From positions 2,790,001-2,854,000 of the forward strand of contig NZ_CP133188.1 in the NCBI RefSeq assembly GCF_030913635.1: a DNA stretch of 64,000 nt, written 5' to 3'. Position 1 is the stretch's first letter, and each line of letters starts with the position of its first letter. This DNA comes from Sedimentibacter sp. MB35-C1 (GTDB lineage: Bacteria; Bacillota; Clostridia; Tissierellales; Sedimentibacteraceae). The notes under the pieces were generated by a model. It made no database searches, was not told the DNA's origin, and saw nothing but the letters and a program-made list of their open reading frames with translations. Of the stretch, positions 1-10,604 are shown piece by piece. The translations under genes were made by a program, and so were the position numbers.

Positions 1-561
1 ATTGCACTCCAGTTCTTTTTCAATACTTTCAAGTGTTTGCACAATTATTACTTCTTCTTCATCCAAACGATGTATGTGTACTTTGCGATCTTCTTTTTTG
101 CGCAATATGTGAGTTATTTCATTTACAGGTATCCGGTATTTTACTCCTTTAAAATCCTTTACATCCAAAAACATTACTTCTTTCCTGATTTCTTCGTTGC
201 ATTCACGCAGAGCATTTTCTATAATACTTGTGCTGACAGGCTTTAAAAGATAATTTTTGGCTTTGACCTTGTAAGATTCATATGCGTATTCTTTATATGA
301 AGTCAAATAAAAAATAACAGGATCTTTACTTTTTTCCCTAATCAGCAGACCTGTTTCTATGCCATTTAATTCAGGCATTTCCATATCTAAAAATATAATG
401 TCAAATTGATTTTTCATAAACGCTTGTACAAGATTTCTACCTGAACTATATGTACTTATTTTGCAATTCATATTTATATTTAAGGCAACCGTTTTTATTA
501 TTTCGGTCACTATTTCTCCATATTCTATGTTGTCATCACAAACAGCAATATTGAATCTCAT
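1..561 (-). CDS. LytTR-family response regulator (partial, 3' end outside window)
   Basis: An open frame starts at ATG 561 (RBS GGGATGTG) and runs without a stop to the window edge, giving 187 residues. Residues 1-115 form a CheY-like receiver: acidic pair D9-D10, phosphoacceptor D59 in FLDMEMPELNG, T87 and K107 (LLKP). From about residue 130 it reads as a LytTR DNA-binding domain (FKGVKYRIPVNEITHI, then a QTLESIEKEL helix), cut before the domain ends. Family knowledge: AgrA/LytR-type regulators are phosphorylated by a membrane histidine kinase and bind direct repeats in target promoters. The partner kinase would lie outside the window. Target unknown. Confidence 0.88.
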   Translation of the reverse strand, partial: MRFNIAVCDDNIEYGEIVTEIIKTVALNINMNCKISTYSSGRNLVQAFMKNQFDIIFLDMEMPELNGIETGLLIREKSKDPVIFYLTSYKEYAYESYKVKAKNYLLKPVSTSIIENALRECNEEIRKEVMFLDVKDFKGVKYRIPVNEITHILRKKEDRKVHIHRLDEEEVIIVQTLESIEKELECN

Positions 562-585
562 ATTTTCACATCCCTATAATAGTAT

Positions 586-613
586 ATTATATCAAATAAT
601 GAAAATTTTTCAA
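586..613 (-). promoter_or_regulatory. sigma-A type promoter of the LytTR regulator
   Basis: On the minus strand TTGAAA (608-613), a 16-bp spacer and TATAAT (586-591) lie about 25 bp upstream of the ATG at 561. This gives the regulator its own transcript after the ribosomal operon terminator. Confidence 0.6.
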
Positions 614-682
614 TGTATGATTATAAGAACTTTTAACTTAAGTACACAAATCAATCTTTAATTTGTTCGTTCTCCATGCTGT

Positions 683-724
683 GCGCACAAAAAAAGCAAC
701 TTAAATTTTTTAAATTGCTTTTTT
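683..724 (-). terminator. Terminator of the S10-spc-alpha operon
   Basis: The inverted repeat AAAAAAGCAA / TTGCTTTTTT flanks an AT-rich centre just downstream of the rplQ stop. On the minus strand it ends in a T-run. The A-run on the other arm makes it potentially bidirectional. Confidence 0.7.
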
Positions 725-776
725 AAAACTGAAAGGGAAAAATCCCTATCAGTCATATTTATTTATTTGATGAACT

Positions 777-1118
777 CTATACAAGTTCAATTATCGCCAT
801 TTCTGCTCCATCGCCTCTGCGTGGTCCCAATTTTAGAATTCTGGTGTATCCACCGTTTCTATCCTTGTATTTAGGAGCAACTTCTTCAAATAGCTTACTT
901 ACTGCATTTTTGTCATATAAATAAGCTGCCGCCTGACGTCTTGCATGTAGGTCTCCTCTTTTGCCCAGAGTAATTGTTCTTTCTGCAACTCTTCTTAATT
1001 CTTTAGCTCTAGTTACTGTTGTAACAATTCTGCCTTTATTAATTAAGTCAGCAGTCATATTTCGAAGCATTGCTACTCTGTGGCTAGTCTTGAAACCAAG
1101 CTTTCTGTGACTACCCAT
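777..1118 (-). CDS. rplQ: 50S ribosomal protein L17
   Basis: 113 aa with the L17 N-terminal signature ([20 protein letters not shown]) and the [15 protein letters not shown] core. L17 lies near the peptide exit tunnel of the 50S subunit. It is the last gene of the superoperon, 20 bp after rpoA, as in other Firmicutes, and is followed by a terminator. Length is normal for a bacterial short-form L17. Confidence 0.97.
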   Translation of the reverse strand: MGSHRKLGFKTSHRVAMLRNMTADLINKGRIVTTVTRAKELRRVAERTITLGKRGDLHARRQAAAYLYDKNAVSKLFEEVAPKYKDRNGGYTRILKLGPRRGDGAEMAIIELV

Positions 1119-1138
1119 GCTTAGTCCTCCTTTTACAA

Positions 1139-2086
1139 CTAATTATCATTTTTTCTAAGAGATAAACCCAGTTCTTCAAGTTTCTTCGCAACTTCGTCTA
1201 AAGATTTCTTTCCAAGGTTTCTTACTTTCATCATATCATCTTCTGATTTGTATGTAAGCTCCTCAACAGTATTGATTCCTGCTCTTTTCAGACAGTTGTA
1301 CGATCTAACTGATAGATCAAGTTCCTCTATTGTCATTTCCAAAACTTTTTCTTTTTCATCTTCTTCTTTTTCTACCATTATTTCAACGTCATTTACATGA
1401 TCTGTCAATGATATAAATAAATTAAGATGTTCATTCAATATCTTAGCCCCTAAAGAAACAGCTTCTTCAGGTTCAATTGTACCATTAGTCCAAATCTCAA
1501 TTGTCAATTTGTCGTAATCCGTTCTGTTTCCTACTCTGGTATCTTCAACAGTAAAGTTTACTTTTTTTACAGGTGTGTAGATAGAATCTATAGGAATAAC
1601 GCCTATGGGCTGACTTTCCTTTTTATTTCTTTCTGCCACCACATAACCTCTTCCTTGTTCCATTTCCATTTCTATAATGAGCTCGGAACCTTCTTCAAGA
1701 GTCGCAATGTGCAGATCTTCATTTATTATATCCACATCTGTGCCTGTAATTATATCTGCTGCCGTAACCTCTTTAGGACCTTTTGCATCTATAAGAAGCT
1801 GCGCAGGTCCTGGTACGTTCATTTTAGCAGCTAGATTTTTTATATTAAGAATTATTTCTGTTACATCTTCTCTTACTCCAGGTATTGTTGAAAATTCATG
1901 CAACACACCTTGAATATTGATTGATGTTACAGCTGCTCCTGGTAACGATGAAAGAAGTATTCTTCTGAGTGAATTTCCAAGTGTTGTTCCATAACCTCTT
2001 TCAAGTGGTTCAACTACTATTTTCCCATATGTGTTATCATCATTTTTTTCAATTAATGTAATATTAGGTTTCTCTATTTCTATCAT
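1139..2086 (-). CDS. rpoA: DNA-directed RNA polymerase subunit alpha
   Basis: 315 aa, the usual length. Residues about 1-230 are the dimerisation/assembly domain ([22 protein letters not shown]). An acidic linker (EKEEDEKEK) leads to the C-terminal domain at about 250-310 ([22 protein letters not shown]), which binds UP elements and activators. It sits between rpsD and rplQ in the alpha operon, so polymerase assembly is coupled to ribosomal protein expression. Confidence 0.98.
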   Translation of the reverse strand: MIEIEKPNITLIEKNDDNTYGKIVVEPLERGYGTTLGNSLRRILLSSLPGAAVTSINIQGVLHEFSTIPGVREDVTEIILNIKNLAAKMNVPGPAQLLIDAKGPKEVTAADIITGTDVDIINEDLHIATLEEGSELIIEMEMEQGRGYVVAERNKKESQPIGVIPIDSIYTPVKKVNFTVEDTRVGNRTDYDKLTIEIWTNGTIEPEEAVSLGAKILNEHLNLFISLTDHVNDVEIMVEKEEDEKEKVLEMTIEELDLSVRSYNCLKRAGINTVEELTYKSEDDMMKVRNLGKKSLDEVAKKLEELGLSLRKNDN

Positions 2087-2139
2087 CCCAACCCTCCTTA
2101 GATGTGATGTTTGCCGAGGGTAATAATTCTTAATTCTTA

Positions 2140-2763
2140 TTACTTAGAGTATAACTCGACAATCAGATGCTCTTCTATTGGTATTTCTATATCCTCTTTA
2201 GCAGGTGCAGCAATTAGCCTTCCTGCAAAGTTATCAGGATCCACCTGCAACCATTGCGGTGCAGTCTTCTTGTGATTTTCAATTAAAGCTTTGAATTTCG
2301 CTGAGCTTTGGCTTTTTTCTTTTACTTTAATTTCATCGCCTACTTGAAGAATCATTGATGGAATATCAGCCTTTTTACCGTTTACAGTAAAGTGACCGTG
2401 AACTACCAATTGTCTTGCCTCAGGTCTCGAGCTTGCAAAGCCTAATCTATAAATTACATTATCAAATCTTAGCTCTAACAGTTTCAACAGGTTCTCACCT
2501 GTCTTGCCAGCCATTTTATCAGCTATTTTAAAGTACTGTGCAAATTGGCCCTCTAATACTCCATAATATTTTCTTACCTTTTGTTTTTCTCTTAGCTGCA
2601 TACCATAGTTAGACAGCTTTTTATTATTTTGACCGTGTTGTCCAGGAGCATAGTTTCTTCTTCCTATAGAACACTTGTCTGTATAGCATCTATCGCCTTT
2701 TAAATATAACTTTAGTCCTTCTCTTCTGCATAATCTGCATACAGGTCCAGTATATCTTGCCAT
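2140..2763 (-). CDS. rpsD: 30S ribosomal protein S4, zinc-binding form
   Basis: 207 aa. The N-terminus carries four cysteines (C9, C12, C26, C31), the zinc-binding C+ variant of S4. The S4 RNA-binding domain follows at about residue 97 ([19 protein letters not shown]). S4 nucleates 30S assembly and in many bacteria represses its own operon. Here it lies between rpsK and rpoA, whereas Bacillus subtilis has moved rpsD elsewhere. Confidence 0.97.
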   Translation of the reverse strand: MARYTGPVCRLCRREGLKLYLKGDRCYTDKCSIGRRNYAPGQHGQNNKKLSNYGMQLREKQKVRKYYGVLEGQFAQYFKIADKMAGKTGENLLKLLELRFDNVIYRLGFASSRPEARQLVVHGHFTVNGKKADIPSMILQVGDEIKVKEKSQSSAKFKALIENHKKTAPQWLQVDPDNFAGRLIAAPAKEDIEIPIEEHLIVELYSK

Positions 2764-2781
2764 CTTTTCACCTCGTTTCTA

Positions 2782-3183
2782 TTATACTCTTCTACGTTTT
2801 GGCGGTCTGCAACCGTTGTGTGGTATCGGAGTAACGTCTTTAATTAAATTTACTTCCAGTCCGGCTGCCTGTAATGATCTGATTGCAGCCTCTCTTCCTG
2901 AGCCCGGTCCTTTAACATATACTTCTACAGTCTTTAAACCATGTTCCATAGCTTTTTTTGCAGCTTCTTCAGCTACCATAGAAGCAGCATATGGAGTAGA
3001 TTTTCTTGAACCCTTAAATCCTAATTGACCTGAACTTGCCCAAGAAATAGCATTTCCCTGCAAATCGGTAAGAGTTACAAGTGTGTTGTTAAAGGTTGAC
3101 TTAATATGTGCCTGGCCTTTTTCAATGTTTTTACGTTCTCTTTTTCTTACTCTTGTAACTTTTTGTTGTTTTTTAGCTGCCAC
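2782..3183 (-). CDS. rpsK: 30S ribosomal protein S11
   Basis: 133 aa with the S11 core ([21 protein letters not shown]) and C-terminal signature ([18 protein letters not shown]). S11 forms part of the 30S platform and the mRNA exit region. It is 14 bp after rpsM and 18 bp before rpsD, so clearly cotranscribed. Confidence 0.98.
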   Translation of the reverse strand: MAAKKQQKVTRVRKRERKNIEKGQAHIKSTFNNTLVTLTDLQGNAISWASSGQLGFKGSRKSTPYAASMVAEEAAKKAMEHGLKTVEVYVKGPGSGREAAIRSLQAAGLEVNLIKDVTPIPHNGCRPPKRRRV

Positions 3184-3197
3184 TTAAGTCCCTCCTT

Positions 3198-3566
3198 TTA
3201 TTTTTTAGATTTTTTTCCTGAAACTCTCTTAGGACCTTTTCTAGTTCTAGAGTTGTTCTTTGTATTCTGTCCTCTTACAGGCAATCCTCTTTTGTGTCTC
3301 ATTCCTCTGTAGCAGTTGATTTCTTTTAATCTTTTTATGTTCAATGCTACTTCTCTTCTTAAGTCACCTTCTACAGGGCACTTGTCAATCTCAGTTCTCA
3401 ACTGCTGTACTTCATCTTCTGTCAGGTCTTTAATTCTTGTACCAGGATTAATTCCTGTAGTTTTTAAAATTTTGTTAGAAGTTGCTCTTCCAATTCCAAA
3501 TATATAAGTCAAACCAACTTCGACTCTTTTATCTCTTGGTAAGTCAACACCTGCTATTCTGGCCAT
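3198..3566 (-). CDS. rpsM: 30S ribosomal protein S13
   Basis: 122 aa beginning [23 protein letters not shown], with the helix-two-turn-helix region and the basic tail [22 protein letters not shown] that reaches toward P-site tRNA. S13 contacts L5 in an intersubunit bridge. It follows rpmJ in the order typical of Firmicutes. Confidence 0.98.
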   Translation of the reverse strand: MARIAGVDLPRDKRVEVGLTYIFGIGRATSNKILKTTGINPGTRIKDLTEDEVQQLRTEIDKCPVEGDLRREVALNIKRLKEINCYRGMRHKRGLPVRGQNTKNNSRTRKGPKRVSGKKSKK

Positions 3567-3619
3567 TAAGTCTACACCTCCTACCTTCGTGATTACTTAA
3601 TATATTAACTTTTTTCATC

Positions 3620-3745
<126 letters not shown>

Positions 3746-3964
3746 TTACTTTTTCCTCCAGGTTATTCTTCCTCTTGTCAAATCATATGGCGATAATTCA
3801 ACAGCTACGGAATCACCCGGAAGAATTCTGATATAGTTCATTCTCAGTTTTCCAGAAATATGCGCTAAAATCTGGTGCCCATTTTGAAGCTCAACTTTGA
3901 ACATAGCATTAGGAAGTGCTTCCAGGACTTTCCCTTCGACTTCTATTACATCTTTCTTGGACAT
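3746..3964 (-). CDS. infA: Translation initiation factor IF-1
   Basis: 72 aa, the standard length, a single S1-like OB fold ([20 protein letters not shown] ... [11 protein letters not shown]). IF-1 occupies the 30S A site during initiation. The gene starts 3 bp after the KOW-protein stop, so translation is probably coupled. Confidence 0.98.
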   Translation of the reverse strand: MSKKDVIEVEGKVLEALPNAMFKVELQNGHQILAHISGKLRMNYIRILPGDSVAVELSPYDLTRGRITWRKK

Positions 3965-3967
3965 TGA

Positions 3968-4270
3968 TCACTCAACCTCCATTTCTTTAGATACATTATT
4001 TTTATAAGGCTCCAAAAGCCTTCTTACATATGCATCGTCTGGATTTTCATTTCTTTGTAACTTTTCTGCAAATTCTGTACATACTGTATTATAAATCACT
4101 AAATGCTTCACTTTCTTTTTTTTAGGGGAGCTTAGCTTCCTAAGTTCTCCATTACATACTAGAACATATTGTTCATCCAAAATCATGCTTATAATAAAGA
4201 CTCTGTCTTTATCTCTGCCGGCTTTTGATTTAACTATCTGACCAATTTTCAAATCTGTTGTTGATTCCAA
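3968..4270 (-). CDS. KOW-domain RNA-binding protein (L14e/RplX-like)
   Basis: 100 aa. The N-terminal 50 residues carry a KOW-like motif (LKIGQIVKSKAGRDKDRVF). A basic stretch (KLSSPKKKKVKHL) and an acidic C-terminus follow. Proteins of this type sit between map and infA in many Clostridia and resemble archaeal/eukaryotic L14e. Their role is not settled. The position suggests a ribosome- or rRNA-associated factor. It is 10 bp after map. Confidence 0.85.
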   Translation of the reverse strand: MESTTDLKIGQIVKSKAGRDKDRVFIISMILDEQYVLVCNGELRKLSSPKKKKVKHLVIYNTVCTEFAEKLQRNENPDDAYVRRLLEPYKNNVSKEMEVE

Positions 4271-4280
4271 TAAATCACCC

Positions 4281-5027
4281 CTATAATACGGTTAATAATT
4301 CCGGTTCTCCATCGGTAATCGCAACCGTGTGCTCATAGTGAGCCGATGGTCTCCCATCAACGGTCACTACGGTCCAGTCGTTGCCAAGTACCTTAACATT
4401 ATATGTTCCTGCATTGATCATAGGCTCAATGGCAAGGACCATTCCTTCTTGCAGCCGCGGTCCCTTGCCGGGCTTTCCAAAGTTAGGTATCTGCGGTGAT
4501 TCATGCATATTCTTACCAACTCCGTGCCCCACATAGTCTCTTACTACCGAAAAGCCTTGACTTTCTGCATACTGCTGTATTGCATGTGATATGTCAGACA
4601 ACCTGTATGCTGTTTTTGCAAACTTTATTCCTTCATAAAAGCTTTGTTTTGTTGCTTCTACGAGTCGTTTTTTTTCGTCTTCGACTTCTCCTACATAAAA
4701 TGTCTTTGCACTGTCTCCCACGTATCCTTCAAAGGTTGCACCTATATCTACGCTTATAATATCTCCTTCAACAAGCTTCCTGTCTGAAGGAAATCCGTGA
4801 ACAACCTCATCATTTACAGAAGCACATATTGAAAACGGAAATCCGCCATAACCTTTAAAAGTAGGTATTGCATTTTGAGATTTCAGAAATTCTTCAACCA
4901 ATTGGTCAAGTTCCATTGTAGTAATGCCGGGTTTAATATGCTTTCTCACAAGTTCATGTGACTGTGCAACTAACCTTCCGGCCTTTCTCATTACTTGTAT
5001 TTCTCTTTTAGTCTTGAGGATAATCAT
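4281..5027 (-). CDS. map: Methionine aminopeptidase, type I
   Basis: 248 aa using ATG 5027, one base after the adk stop and preceded by GGGGAA inside adk. An upstream in-frame ATG at 5054 lacks an RBS and would overlap adk. The dinuclear metal ligands are visible: both aspartates in [18 protein letters not shown], the histidine in [11 protein letters not shown], and glutamates in AIEPM and YEHTVAI. It removes the initiator methionine from nascent proteins. The adk-map-infA order is conserved. Confidence 0.96.
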   Translation of the reverse strand: MIILKTKREIQVMRKAGRLVAQSHELVRKHIKPGITTMELDQLVEEFLKSQNAIPTFKGYGGFPFSICASVNDEVVHGFPSDRKLVEGDIISVDIGATFEGYVGDSAKTFYVGEVEDEKKRLVEATKQSFYEGIKFAKTAYRLSDISHAIQQYAESQGFSVVRDYVGHGVGKNMHESPQIPNFGKPGKGPRLQEGMVLAIEPMINAGTYNVKVLGNDWTVVTVDGRPSAHYEHTVAITDGEPELLTVL

Positions 5028-5028
5028 A

Positions 5029-5676
5029 TTACTTATTCCCCATTTTCGCAACAATTTCTTTGCTGACCTCAGCTATTGGCTTTTCTCCATCTATATTTAT
5101 TACTATGCCCTTTTGAGTATAATAATTTATAAGCGGTTGTGTCTGCTCTAGGTAAACATTGATTCTCTTTGCAACTGTTTCTTCAACATCATCTTTTCTC
5201 TGAAGAAGTTCACCGTTACATTTGTCGCAAATTCCTTCTTTTTTCGGTCTGTTGAATGTCATGTGATATGTCTGACCACAGTCTTTGCACACTCTTCTTC
5301 CAACAGCACGTTCAACAAGAAGTTCCTTTCTTACTTCTATGTTAACAACATAGTCTAATTTTTGATTCATGCTTGCTAAAGCATCTTCAAGGGCATCTGC
5401 CTGGACAATTGTTCTAGGAAAACCGTCCAAAAGAAATCCGTTCTCACAGTCATCCTGCTGAAGTCTGTCTTTAACTAATTCAACTGTTAATTCATCTGGA
5501 ACAAGCAACCCTTTATCCATGTATTCCTTAGCTTTTTTCCCCAGAACAGTTCCCTCTTTTATATTCTTACGGAATATATCTCCCGTAGAAATGTGTGGTA
5601 TTGAAAATTCCTTTACAATTGTATCCGCTTGGGTTCCTTTACCGGCTCCCGGCGGTCCCAATAAAATTGCTCTCAT
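5029..5676 (-). CDS. adk: Adenylate kinase, zinc-LID type
   Basis: 215 aa. P-loop [10 protein letters not shown] at residues 7-16, NMP-binding region ([12 protein letters not shown]) and DGFPRT motif. The LID at about 126-160 contains CKDCG and CDKCN, the four-cysteine zinc-binding form of Gram-positive bacteria. It interconverts ATP, AMP and ADP. It lies between secY and map in the spc operon. Confidence 0.98.
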   Translation of the reverse strand: MRAILLGPPGAGKGTQADTIVKEFSIPHISTGDIFRKNIKEGTVLGKKAKEYMDKGLLVPDELTVELVKDRLQQDDCENGFLLDGFPRTIVQADALEDALASMNQKLDYVVNIEVRKELLVERAVGRRVCKDCGQTYHMTFNRPKKEGICDKCNGELLQRKDDVEETVAKRINVYLEQTQPLINYYTQKGIVINIDGEKPIAEVSKEIVAKMGNK

Positions 5677-5691
5677 TTTCCTTACCTCTCT

Positions 5692-6960
5692 TTACTTCAA
5701 AAATCCTTTGTAGTGTCTCATTAACATTTGAGCTTCAACCTGCTTCATAGTTTCAAGTGCAACACCTGTTACGATCAGCAATGAAGTTCCTCCAAAATAA
5801 ATGTTTAAATCCGTAAATGACAATATCAAAGTTGGTATTGTAGCAATAACTGCAAGTGCCACTGCGCCAGCAATTGTAATTCTGTTTAACACTCTGTTTA
5901 AATATTCTGCAGTAGGTCTTCCCGGCCTGATACCAGGTATAAATCCTCCGTTTTCCTTCAAAGTATTAGAGTATTCAAACGGATTGAACTGTACTGCTGT
6001 ATAGAAATACGTAAAGAATATTATAAGCAAAATATTTAACAATGTATATACATATATCCCCGGGCTCTGAGCAGTTGAAAAATATTTTTCAACTCCACCA
6101 GCCATACTTGGGATGAAAAACGCCAATGTCTGCGGTATAGCTAAGAGTGTTGAAGCAAATATTACAGGCATAACTCCTGCCATTAATACCTTCATCGGAA
6201 TATGTGTGCTTTGTCCGCCATACATTTTTCTTCCGACAACTCTTTTTGCATATTGAACCGGCACTCTTCGTTCACCTTGCTGGATAGCAATAACTCCAAC
6301 AACGATTATAAACGCAAATACCAGGAACAATATAATTTCAACAATACTTACTGCACCGTTTTGAGCCTGAAAAATTACTCTTCCTACATCTGACGGGTAT
6401 CTTGATATAATACCGATCATAATAATCAGTGATATACCATTGCCTATACCTCTATCAGTAATCAGCTCTCCAAGCCACATCAGAAATGCCGTACCTGCCG
6501 TAAGCACTATTATAACAGACACAATTGATAAAAAGCTCTGATCAATGATGGCTTGATTAAAAAATCCAACACTGTATGCAGTTGCTTGAATCAAAGCAAG
6601 GACAACAGTTATATACCTGGTCCATTGACCCATTTTCTTTTTTCCGTCCTCACGCTTAAACATTTCTTCAAGCTTAGGAATAGCAATTGCTAAAAGTTGA
6701 AGAATAATTGAAGCCGTAATATACGGATAAATATTTAAAGCAAATATTGTAAAATCTTTGAAAGCTCCGCCGGACATCATATCAAAGAAGTCCAACAAGC
6801 CCCCTGCACTGCCTGAAAACATGTTACTTACTACAGCTCTATCTATACCCGGAACAGGTATCACAGCTCCGAGTCTGTATACAACTAACATCAAAAATGT
6901 GAATGTCATTCTTTTTCTTAAATCAGGTATTTTCCATGCATTTTTCAAAGTTTCTAACAA
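5692..6960 (-). CDS. secY: Preprotein translocase channel subunit SecY
   Basis: 422 aa with about ten hydrophobic segments. Start region LETLKNAWKIPDLRKRM, plug-domain region with a glycine-rich stretch (SGSAGGLLDFFDMMSGGAF), and the conserved cytoplasmic loop GERRVPVQYAKRVVG. The start codon is TTG, abutting the rplO TAG stop, with GAGGTGAT as RBS. SecY is the protein-conducting pore. SecE is encoded in this window at 34.6 kb. Confidence 0.98.
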   Translation of the reverse strand: MLETLKNAWKIPDLRKRMTFTFLMLVVYRLGAVIPVPGIDRAVVSNMFSGSAGGLLDFFDMMSGGAFKDFTIFALNIYPYITASIILQLLAIAIPKLEEMFKREDGKKKMGQWTRYITVVLALIQATAYSVGFFNQAIIDQSFLSIVSVIIVLTAGTAFLMWLGELITDRGIGNGISLIIMIGIISRYPSDVGRVIFQAQNGAVSIVEIILFLVFAFIIVVGVIAIQQGERRVPVQYAKRVVGRKMYGGQSTHIPMKVLMAGVMPVIFASTLLAIPQTLAFFIPSMAGGVEKYFSTAQSPGIYVYTLLNILLIIFFTYFYTAVQFNPFEYSNTLKENGGFIPGIRPGRPTAEYLNRVLNRITIAGAVALAVIATIPTLILSFTDLNIYFGGTSLLIVTGVALETMKQVEAQMLMRHYKGFLK

Positions 6961-7401
6961 CTAGATCACCTCAGCTTTTCCACCAGCAGCTTCTATCTTT
7001 TCTACCGCTGTTTTGCTGAATTTATGAGCCTTAACAGTTAGTTTCTTTTTAAGTTCACCATCACCAAGCACCTTTATTCCGTCAAGTTGTTTTTTAATGA
7101 TACCTTCTGATTTAAGAAGTTCCGGAGTTATTTCTACTCCATCTTCGAATCTATTAAATGTTTCAACATTAACCTCAGCGTATTGAGTTCCAAAAATATT
7201 TGTAAATCCTCTTTTTGGAAGTCTCCTGTAAAGAGGCATCTGTCCGCCTTCAAATCCTGGTCTTACTCCACCGCCTGAACGAGATTTCTGACCGTTCATA
7301 CCTCTTCCGGCAGTTTTTCCTTGTCCTGTGGCTGTACCTCTTCCTAATCTCTTCCTGTTCTTCGTACTACCAGGATTAGGTTTTAATTCATGAAGTTTCA
7401 T
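6961..7401 (-). CDS. rplO: 50S ribosomal protein L15
   Basis: 146 aa with the basic, glycine-rich N-terminus ([24 protein letters not shown] broken over residues 18-41) and the [19 protein letters not shown] signature. L15 is a late 50S assembly protein. Its stop directly abuts the TTG start of secY, so the two are likely translationally coupled. Confidence 0.98.
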   Translation of the reverse strand: MKLHELKPNPGSTKNRKRLGRGTATGQGKTAGRGMNGQKSRSGGGVRPGFEGGQMPLYRRLPKRGFTNIFGTQYAEVNVETFNRFEDGVEITPELLKSEGIIKKQLDGIKVLGDGELKKKLTVKAHKFSKTAVEKIEAAGGKAEVI

Positions 7402-7421
7402 TTTAACACCTCCTTATAGTT

Positions 7422-7598
7422 TTATTCTACAACCTCTACCATGTGCTCTACTTTTTTGATCATTCCTCTGATTTGAGGTGTATCTTCTTTTTCAACCACT
7501 TGGCCTATTTTTCTCAAACCCAAAGCTTCCATATTCTTTATCTGATTAGGTGTTCTAGAATTGATGCTTCTGATTTGTTTTATTTTTATCTTTGCCAT
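7422..7598 (-). CDS. rpmD: 50S ribosomal protein L30
   Basis: 58 aa from ATG 7598 with GAGGTG five to eight bases upstream. An in-frame GTG at 7607 overlaps that RBS and is unlikely. The sequence begins AKIKIKQIRSINSRTPNQIKNMEALGL, classic L30. It lies between rpsE and rplO. Confidence 0.96.
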   Translation of the reverse strand: MAKIKIKQIRSINSRTPNQIKNMEALGLRKIGQVVEKEDTPQIRGMIKKVEHMVEVVE

Positions 7599-7610
7599 AA
7601 TTTTCACCTC

Positions 7611-8120
7611 TTAACCTAGTATTTCTTCTACTGATTTACCTCTGACTTTAGCTACATCTTCAGGCTTTTTTAGAAGTTTTAAGGCTTCAATTGTTGCATT
7701 TACTACGTTTCTAGGATTACTTGATCCTAATGATTTTGTCCTTATATCCCTAACTCCAGCTAATTCTAACACTGCACGAACAGGTCCGCCGGCTATAATT
7801 CCTGTACCTTCTTTAGCTGGTTTAACAAGAACTCTGCCTGCGCCGTATCTGCCAATTATTTCATGTGGCACTGTTGTGTTAATCAGTGGCACTTCAATCA
7901 TATTCTTTTTAGCATCTTGGATGGCTTTTCTGATCGCGTCCGGAATTTCGATAGCTTTTGCCATTCCAATTCCAACATGACCATTCTCATCACCAACTAC
8001 AACTAAGACAGAAAATCTAAAGTTTCTACCGCCCTTAACAACCTTTGTAACACGGTTGATACTGATAACTTTTTCTTTAACGTCCAGTTGGCTTGCATCT
8101 ATACGTCCACGTTGTTCCAT
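7611..8120 (-). CDS. rpsE: 30S ribosomal protein S5
   Basis: 169 aa. The N-terminal double-stranded-RNA-binding-like domain ([21 protein letters not shown]) is followed by the C-terminal fold ([19 protein letters not shown]). S5 helps decoding accuracy and unwinding of structured mRNA at the entry channel. Normal length. Confidence 0.98.
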   Translation of the reverse strand: MEQRGRIDASQLDVKEKVISINRVTKVVKGGRNFRFSVLVVVGDENGHVGIGMAKAIEIPDAIRKAIQDAKKNMIEVPLINTTVPHEIIGRYGAGRVLVKPAKEGTGIIAGGPVRAVLELAGVRDIRTKSLGSSNPRNVVNATIEALKLLKKPEDVAKVRGKSVEEILG

Positions 8121-8134
8121 GACTAACCTCCTTA

Positions 8135-8503
8135 TTAAAATTCAAGTCCGCTTTCTCTTGCTCCATCTGCGAGTAATTTTACTCTTCCGTGATATAAATA
8201 TCCGCCTCTATCGAAAATTACTGTATTTATACCTTTGTTTTTCGCTCTTTCTCCTACTGTCTTGCCTACCAATTTAGCTGCTTCTGACTTAGTAAGTTCT
8301 GCTGTTTGTCCTTGCAGTTCTTTATCTAATGTAGATGCGCAAGCAAGAGTTGTTCCAGTAGCATCATCAATTACTTGAGCGTATATGTGCTTAGAGCTTT
8401 TAAATATATTTAATCTTGGTCTCTCAGGAGTTCCTACGATTTTGTTTCTAATACTATAGTGTCTTTCTTTTCTTTTTTGATTTTTATCAATTTTTTTAAG
8501 CAC
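8135..8503 (-). CDS. rplR: 50S ribosomal protein L18
   Basis: 122 aa with [20 protein letters not shown] and the C-terminal [20 protein letters not shown] signature. L18 binds 5S rRNA together with L5. 14 bp upstream of rpsE. Confidence 0.98.
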   Translation of the reverse strand: MLKKIDKNQKRKERHYSIRNKIVGTPERPRLNIFKSSKHIYAQVIDDATGTTLACASTLDKELQGQTAELTKSEAAKLVGKTVGERAKNKGINTVIFDRGGYLYHGRVKLLADGARESGLEF

Positions 8504-8524
8504 TAATACTCACTCCTTTCTCAA

Positions 8525-9064
8525 TTATTTACCAGTTTTACCTGCTTTACGTCTAACAACTTCGTTAGAGTATTTAATACCCTTACCCTTGTATGGTTCA
8601 GGTCTTCTCCAGTCTCTGATTACAGCTGCATAATTTCCTACTTGCTGCTTATCTATACCTTTTACTATTATTTTATTAGTTCCTTCAACTGCTGTCTCAA
8701 TTCCGTTTGGATCTTCCATTTCAACAGGATGTGAAAAACCTAAGTTTAATACTAATTTATTTCCTTGTTTTTGTGCTCTATATCCAACACCTACTATTTC
8801 AAGTGACTTAGAAAATCCGTCAGTAACACCAACTACCATGTTGTTTACGAGCGTTCTTGTAAGTCCGTGAAGTGACCTGTTTCGCTTTTCATCATTTGGT
8901 CTTGAAACGTTGATTATTGAACCTTCAACTTCAATTGTTATTTCTTTTGGAAGCTGTTGTTCAATTTGTCCCTTTGGCCCTTTAACAACTGCATAATTGT
9001 TCTTATCAATTGATACTTCTACATTAGCAGGTATATTTACAGGTTTAATACCTATTCTTGACAT
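8525..9064 (-). CDS. rplF: 50S ribosomal protein L6
   Basis: 179 aa with two L6 folds and the C-terminal [22 protein letters not shown] motif that contacts the sarcin-ricin loop region. Normal length and place between rpsH and rplR. Confidence 0.98.
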   Translation of the reverse strand: MSRIGIKPVNIPANVEVSIDKNNYAVVKGPKGQIEQQLPKEITIEVEGSIINVSRPNDEKRNRSLHGLTRTLVNNMVVGVTDGFSKSLEIVGVGYRAQKQGNKLVLNLGFSHPVEMEDPNGIETAVEGTNKIIVKGIDKQQVGNYAAVIRDWRRPEPYKGKGIKYSNEVVRRKAGKTGK

Positions 9065-9088
9065 CTTAGCACCTCCTATTCGTTATTA

Positions 9089-9487
9089 TTACCATACGTA
9101 GCAGATTACTTCTCCGCCAACACCCTGTGTTCTTGCTTTTTTATCAGTCACAATTCCTTGTGAAGTTGAAAGTATAGCTATACCCAAGCCGCCTAAAACC
9201 TTAGGAGTTTCATCTTTTCCAACATAAACTCTAAGTCCTGGTTTTGAAATTCTCTTAATGCCTGTTATAACTCTTTCTTTGTTCTGCTGGTATTTAAGTT
9301 CAGCTCTTATAATACCTTGTTTACCGTCATCTATAACATCAAAACCCTTAATATATCCTTCTTCTAATAATATGTTAGCTATTTCCTTCTTTATTTTAGA
9401 AGCCGGAATATCAACAAATTCATGTTTTGAATGATTAGCATTTCTTATTCTCGTTAACATATCTGCGATAGGATCTGTCATTACCAT
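9089..9487 (-). CDS. rpsH: 30S ribosomal protein S8
   Basis: 132 aa starting [20 protein letters not shown], as in Bacillus. The C-terminal [20 protein letters not shown] signature is present. S8 binds 16S helix 21 and in some bacteria represses the spc operon through an rplE leader site. No such site was identified here. Confidence 0.98.
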   Translation of the reverse strand: MVMTDPIADMLTRIRNANHSKHEFVDIPASKIKKEIANILLEEGYIKGFDVIDDGKQGIIRAELKYQQNKERVITGIKRISKPGLRVYVGKDETPKVLGGLGIAILSTSQGIVTDKKARTQGVGGEVICYVW

Positions 9488-9517
9488 GTAAGTAACCTCC
9501 TTCCATTATATAAAATT

Positions 9518-9703
9518 TTACCAACTAGCTTTTTTAACGCCAGGTATCTGACCTTTGTAAGCCAGTTCTCTAAAGCATATACGGCATATACCGAATTTCC
9601 TTAAATAAGCATGAGGTCTTCCACAAATTTTGCATCTTGTATATTCTCTCGTTGAGAATTTTTGTTTTCTCTGTTGTTTAACTTTTAGAGATGTCTTTGC
9701 CAT
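9518..9703 (-). CDS. rpsN: 30S ribosomal protein S14, zinc-binding type Z
   Basis: 61 aa, the short zinc form: [20 protein letters not shown] gives the C-x2-C ... C-x2-C ribbon, and the C-terminus reads [11 protein letters not shown]. It sits in the 30S head near the decoding site, between rplE and rpsH. Confidence 0.97.
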   Translation of the reverse strand: MAKTSLKVKQQRKQKFSTREYTRCKICGRPHAYLRKFGICRICFRELAYKGQIPGVKKASW

Positions 9704-9716
9704 TTCGTTCCCTCCC

Positions 9717-10256
9717 TTACTTACTAAAAGGCATTCCCATTAATTTCAAAAGCTCACGTGCTTCTTCATCAGTGTTAGCTGTGGTTGTTATGATTATGTC
9801 CATACCTCTTAATTTATCAATTTTATCGTAATTTATTTCCGGAAATATCAATTGCTCTTTAATTCCTAAAGCATAGTTTCCTCTTCCGTCAAAAGATGAT
9901 TTTGAAACGCCTCTAAAGTCTCTTACTCTTGGCAATGCTATGTTTACAAGTTTATCAAAGAATTCATACATATGATTTCCTCTCAGCGTAACCTTGCAAC
10001 CTACCGCCATACCTTCTCTAACCTTAAAGTTTGAAATTGATTTTCTAGCCTTAGTAACAACAGGCTTCTGGCCTGCTATCACCGTCAATTCTTCAACAGC
10101 GTTGTCTAAGAATTTTTGATTTTCCTTAGCTTCGCCCACGCCCATATTAATAACTATCTTTTCTATTTTAGGTGCCTGCATAATGCTTTTATACTGAAAT
10201 TTTTCTATCAGCGCCGGCACTACTTGTTCATTATATGTCGCTTTTAATCTAGCCAT
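9717..10256 (-). CDS. rplE: 50S ribosomal protein L5
   Basis: 179 aa with [17 protein letters not shown] and [17 protein letters not shown] signatures. L5 binds 5S rRNA and forms a bridge to S13 in the 30S head. Normal length. Confidence 0.98.
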   Translation of the reverse strand: MARLKATYNEQVVPALIEKFQYKSIMQAPKIEKIVINMGVGEAKENQKFLDNAVEELTVIAGQKPVVTKARKSISNFKVREGMAVGCKVTLRGNHMYEFFDKLVNIALPRVRDFRGVSKSSFDGRGNYALGIKEQLIFPEINYDKIDKLRGMDIIITTTANTDEEARELLKLMGMPFSK

Positions 10257-10283
10257 ATAGTTCGTACCTCCTTTCGAGCATTA

Positions 10284-10589
10284 TTATAAAACTGAACCGC
10301 ACTTTTTGCATGCTCTTACTTTTTTTCCGTTTTCTATTTTAACTTCAGTTCTAACGCCTGATTTGCATTTTTCACAGTATATCATAACATTTGAAGCATT
10401 AATAGCGCCTTCTTGGTGCAATATGCCTGCCTGCTGCATTTGGTTAGTAGCCTTTTGATGCTTTGTAACCATTCTTACACCTTCAACAATGACTCTGTTC
10501 TGCTTTGGTAAGCTAGTGAGTACCTTGCCTATTTTGCCTTTGTCACTGCCTGATATAACTACAACTTTATCGCCTTTTTTTACGTGCAT
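10284..10589 (-). CDS. rplX: 50S ribosomal protein L24 with a C-terminal zinc ribbon
   Basis: 101 aa. The KOW motif (KKGDKVVVISGSDKGKIGKV) lies at residues 4-23. The C-terminal third carries CEKC and CKKC, a predicted zinc ribbon found in many clostridial L24 proteins and absent from B. subtilis L24. L24 starts 50S assembly at the 5' end of 23S rRNA. Confidence 0.97.
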   Translation of the reverse strand: MHVKKGDKVVVISGSDKGKIGKVLTSLPKQNRVIVEGVRMVTKHQKATNQMQQAGILHQEGAINASNVMIYCEKCKSGVRTEVKIENGKKVRACKKCGSVL

Positions 10590-10604
10590 TCTTTACACCT
10601 CCCA

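Noticed and set aside
1-661. Short plus-strand frames at the left edge
   Set aside because: They run antisense to a response regulator with clear receiver and LytTR motifs.
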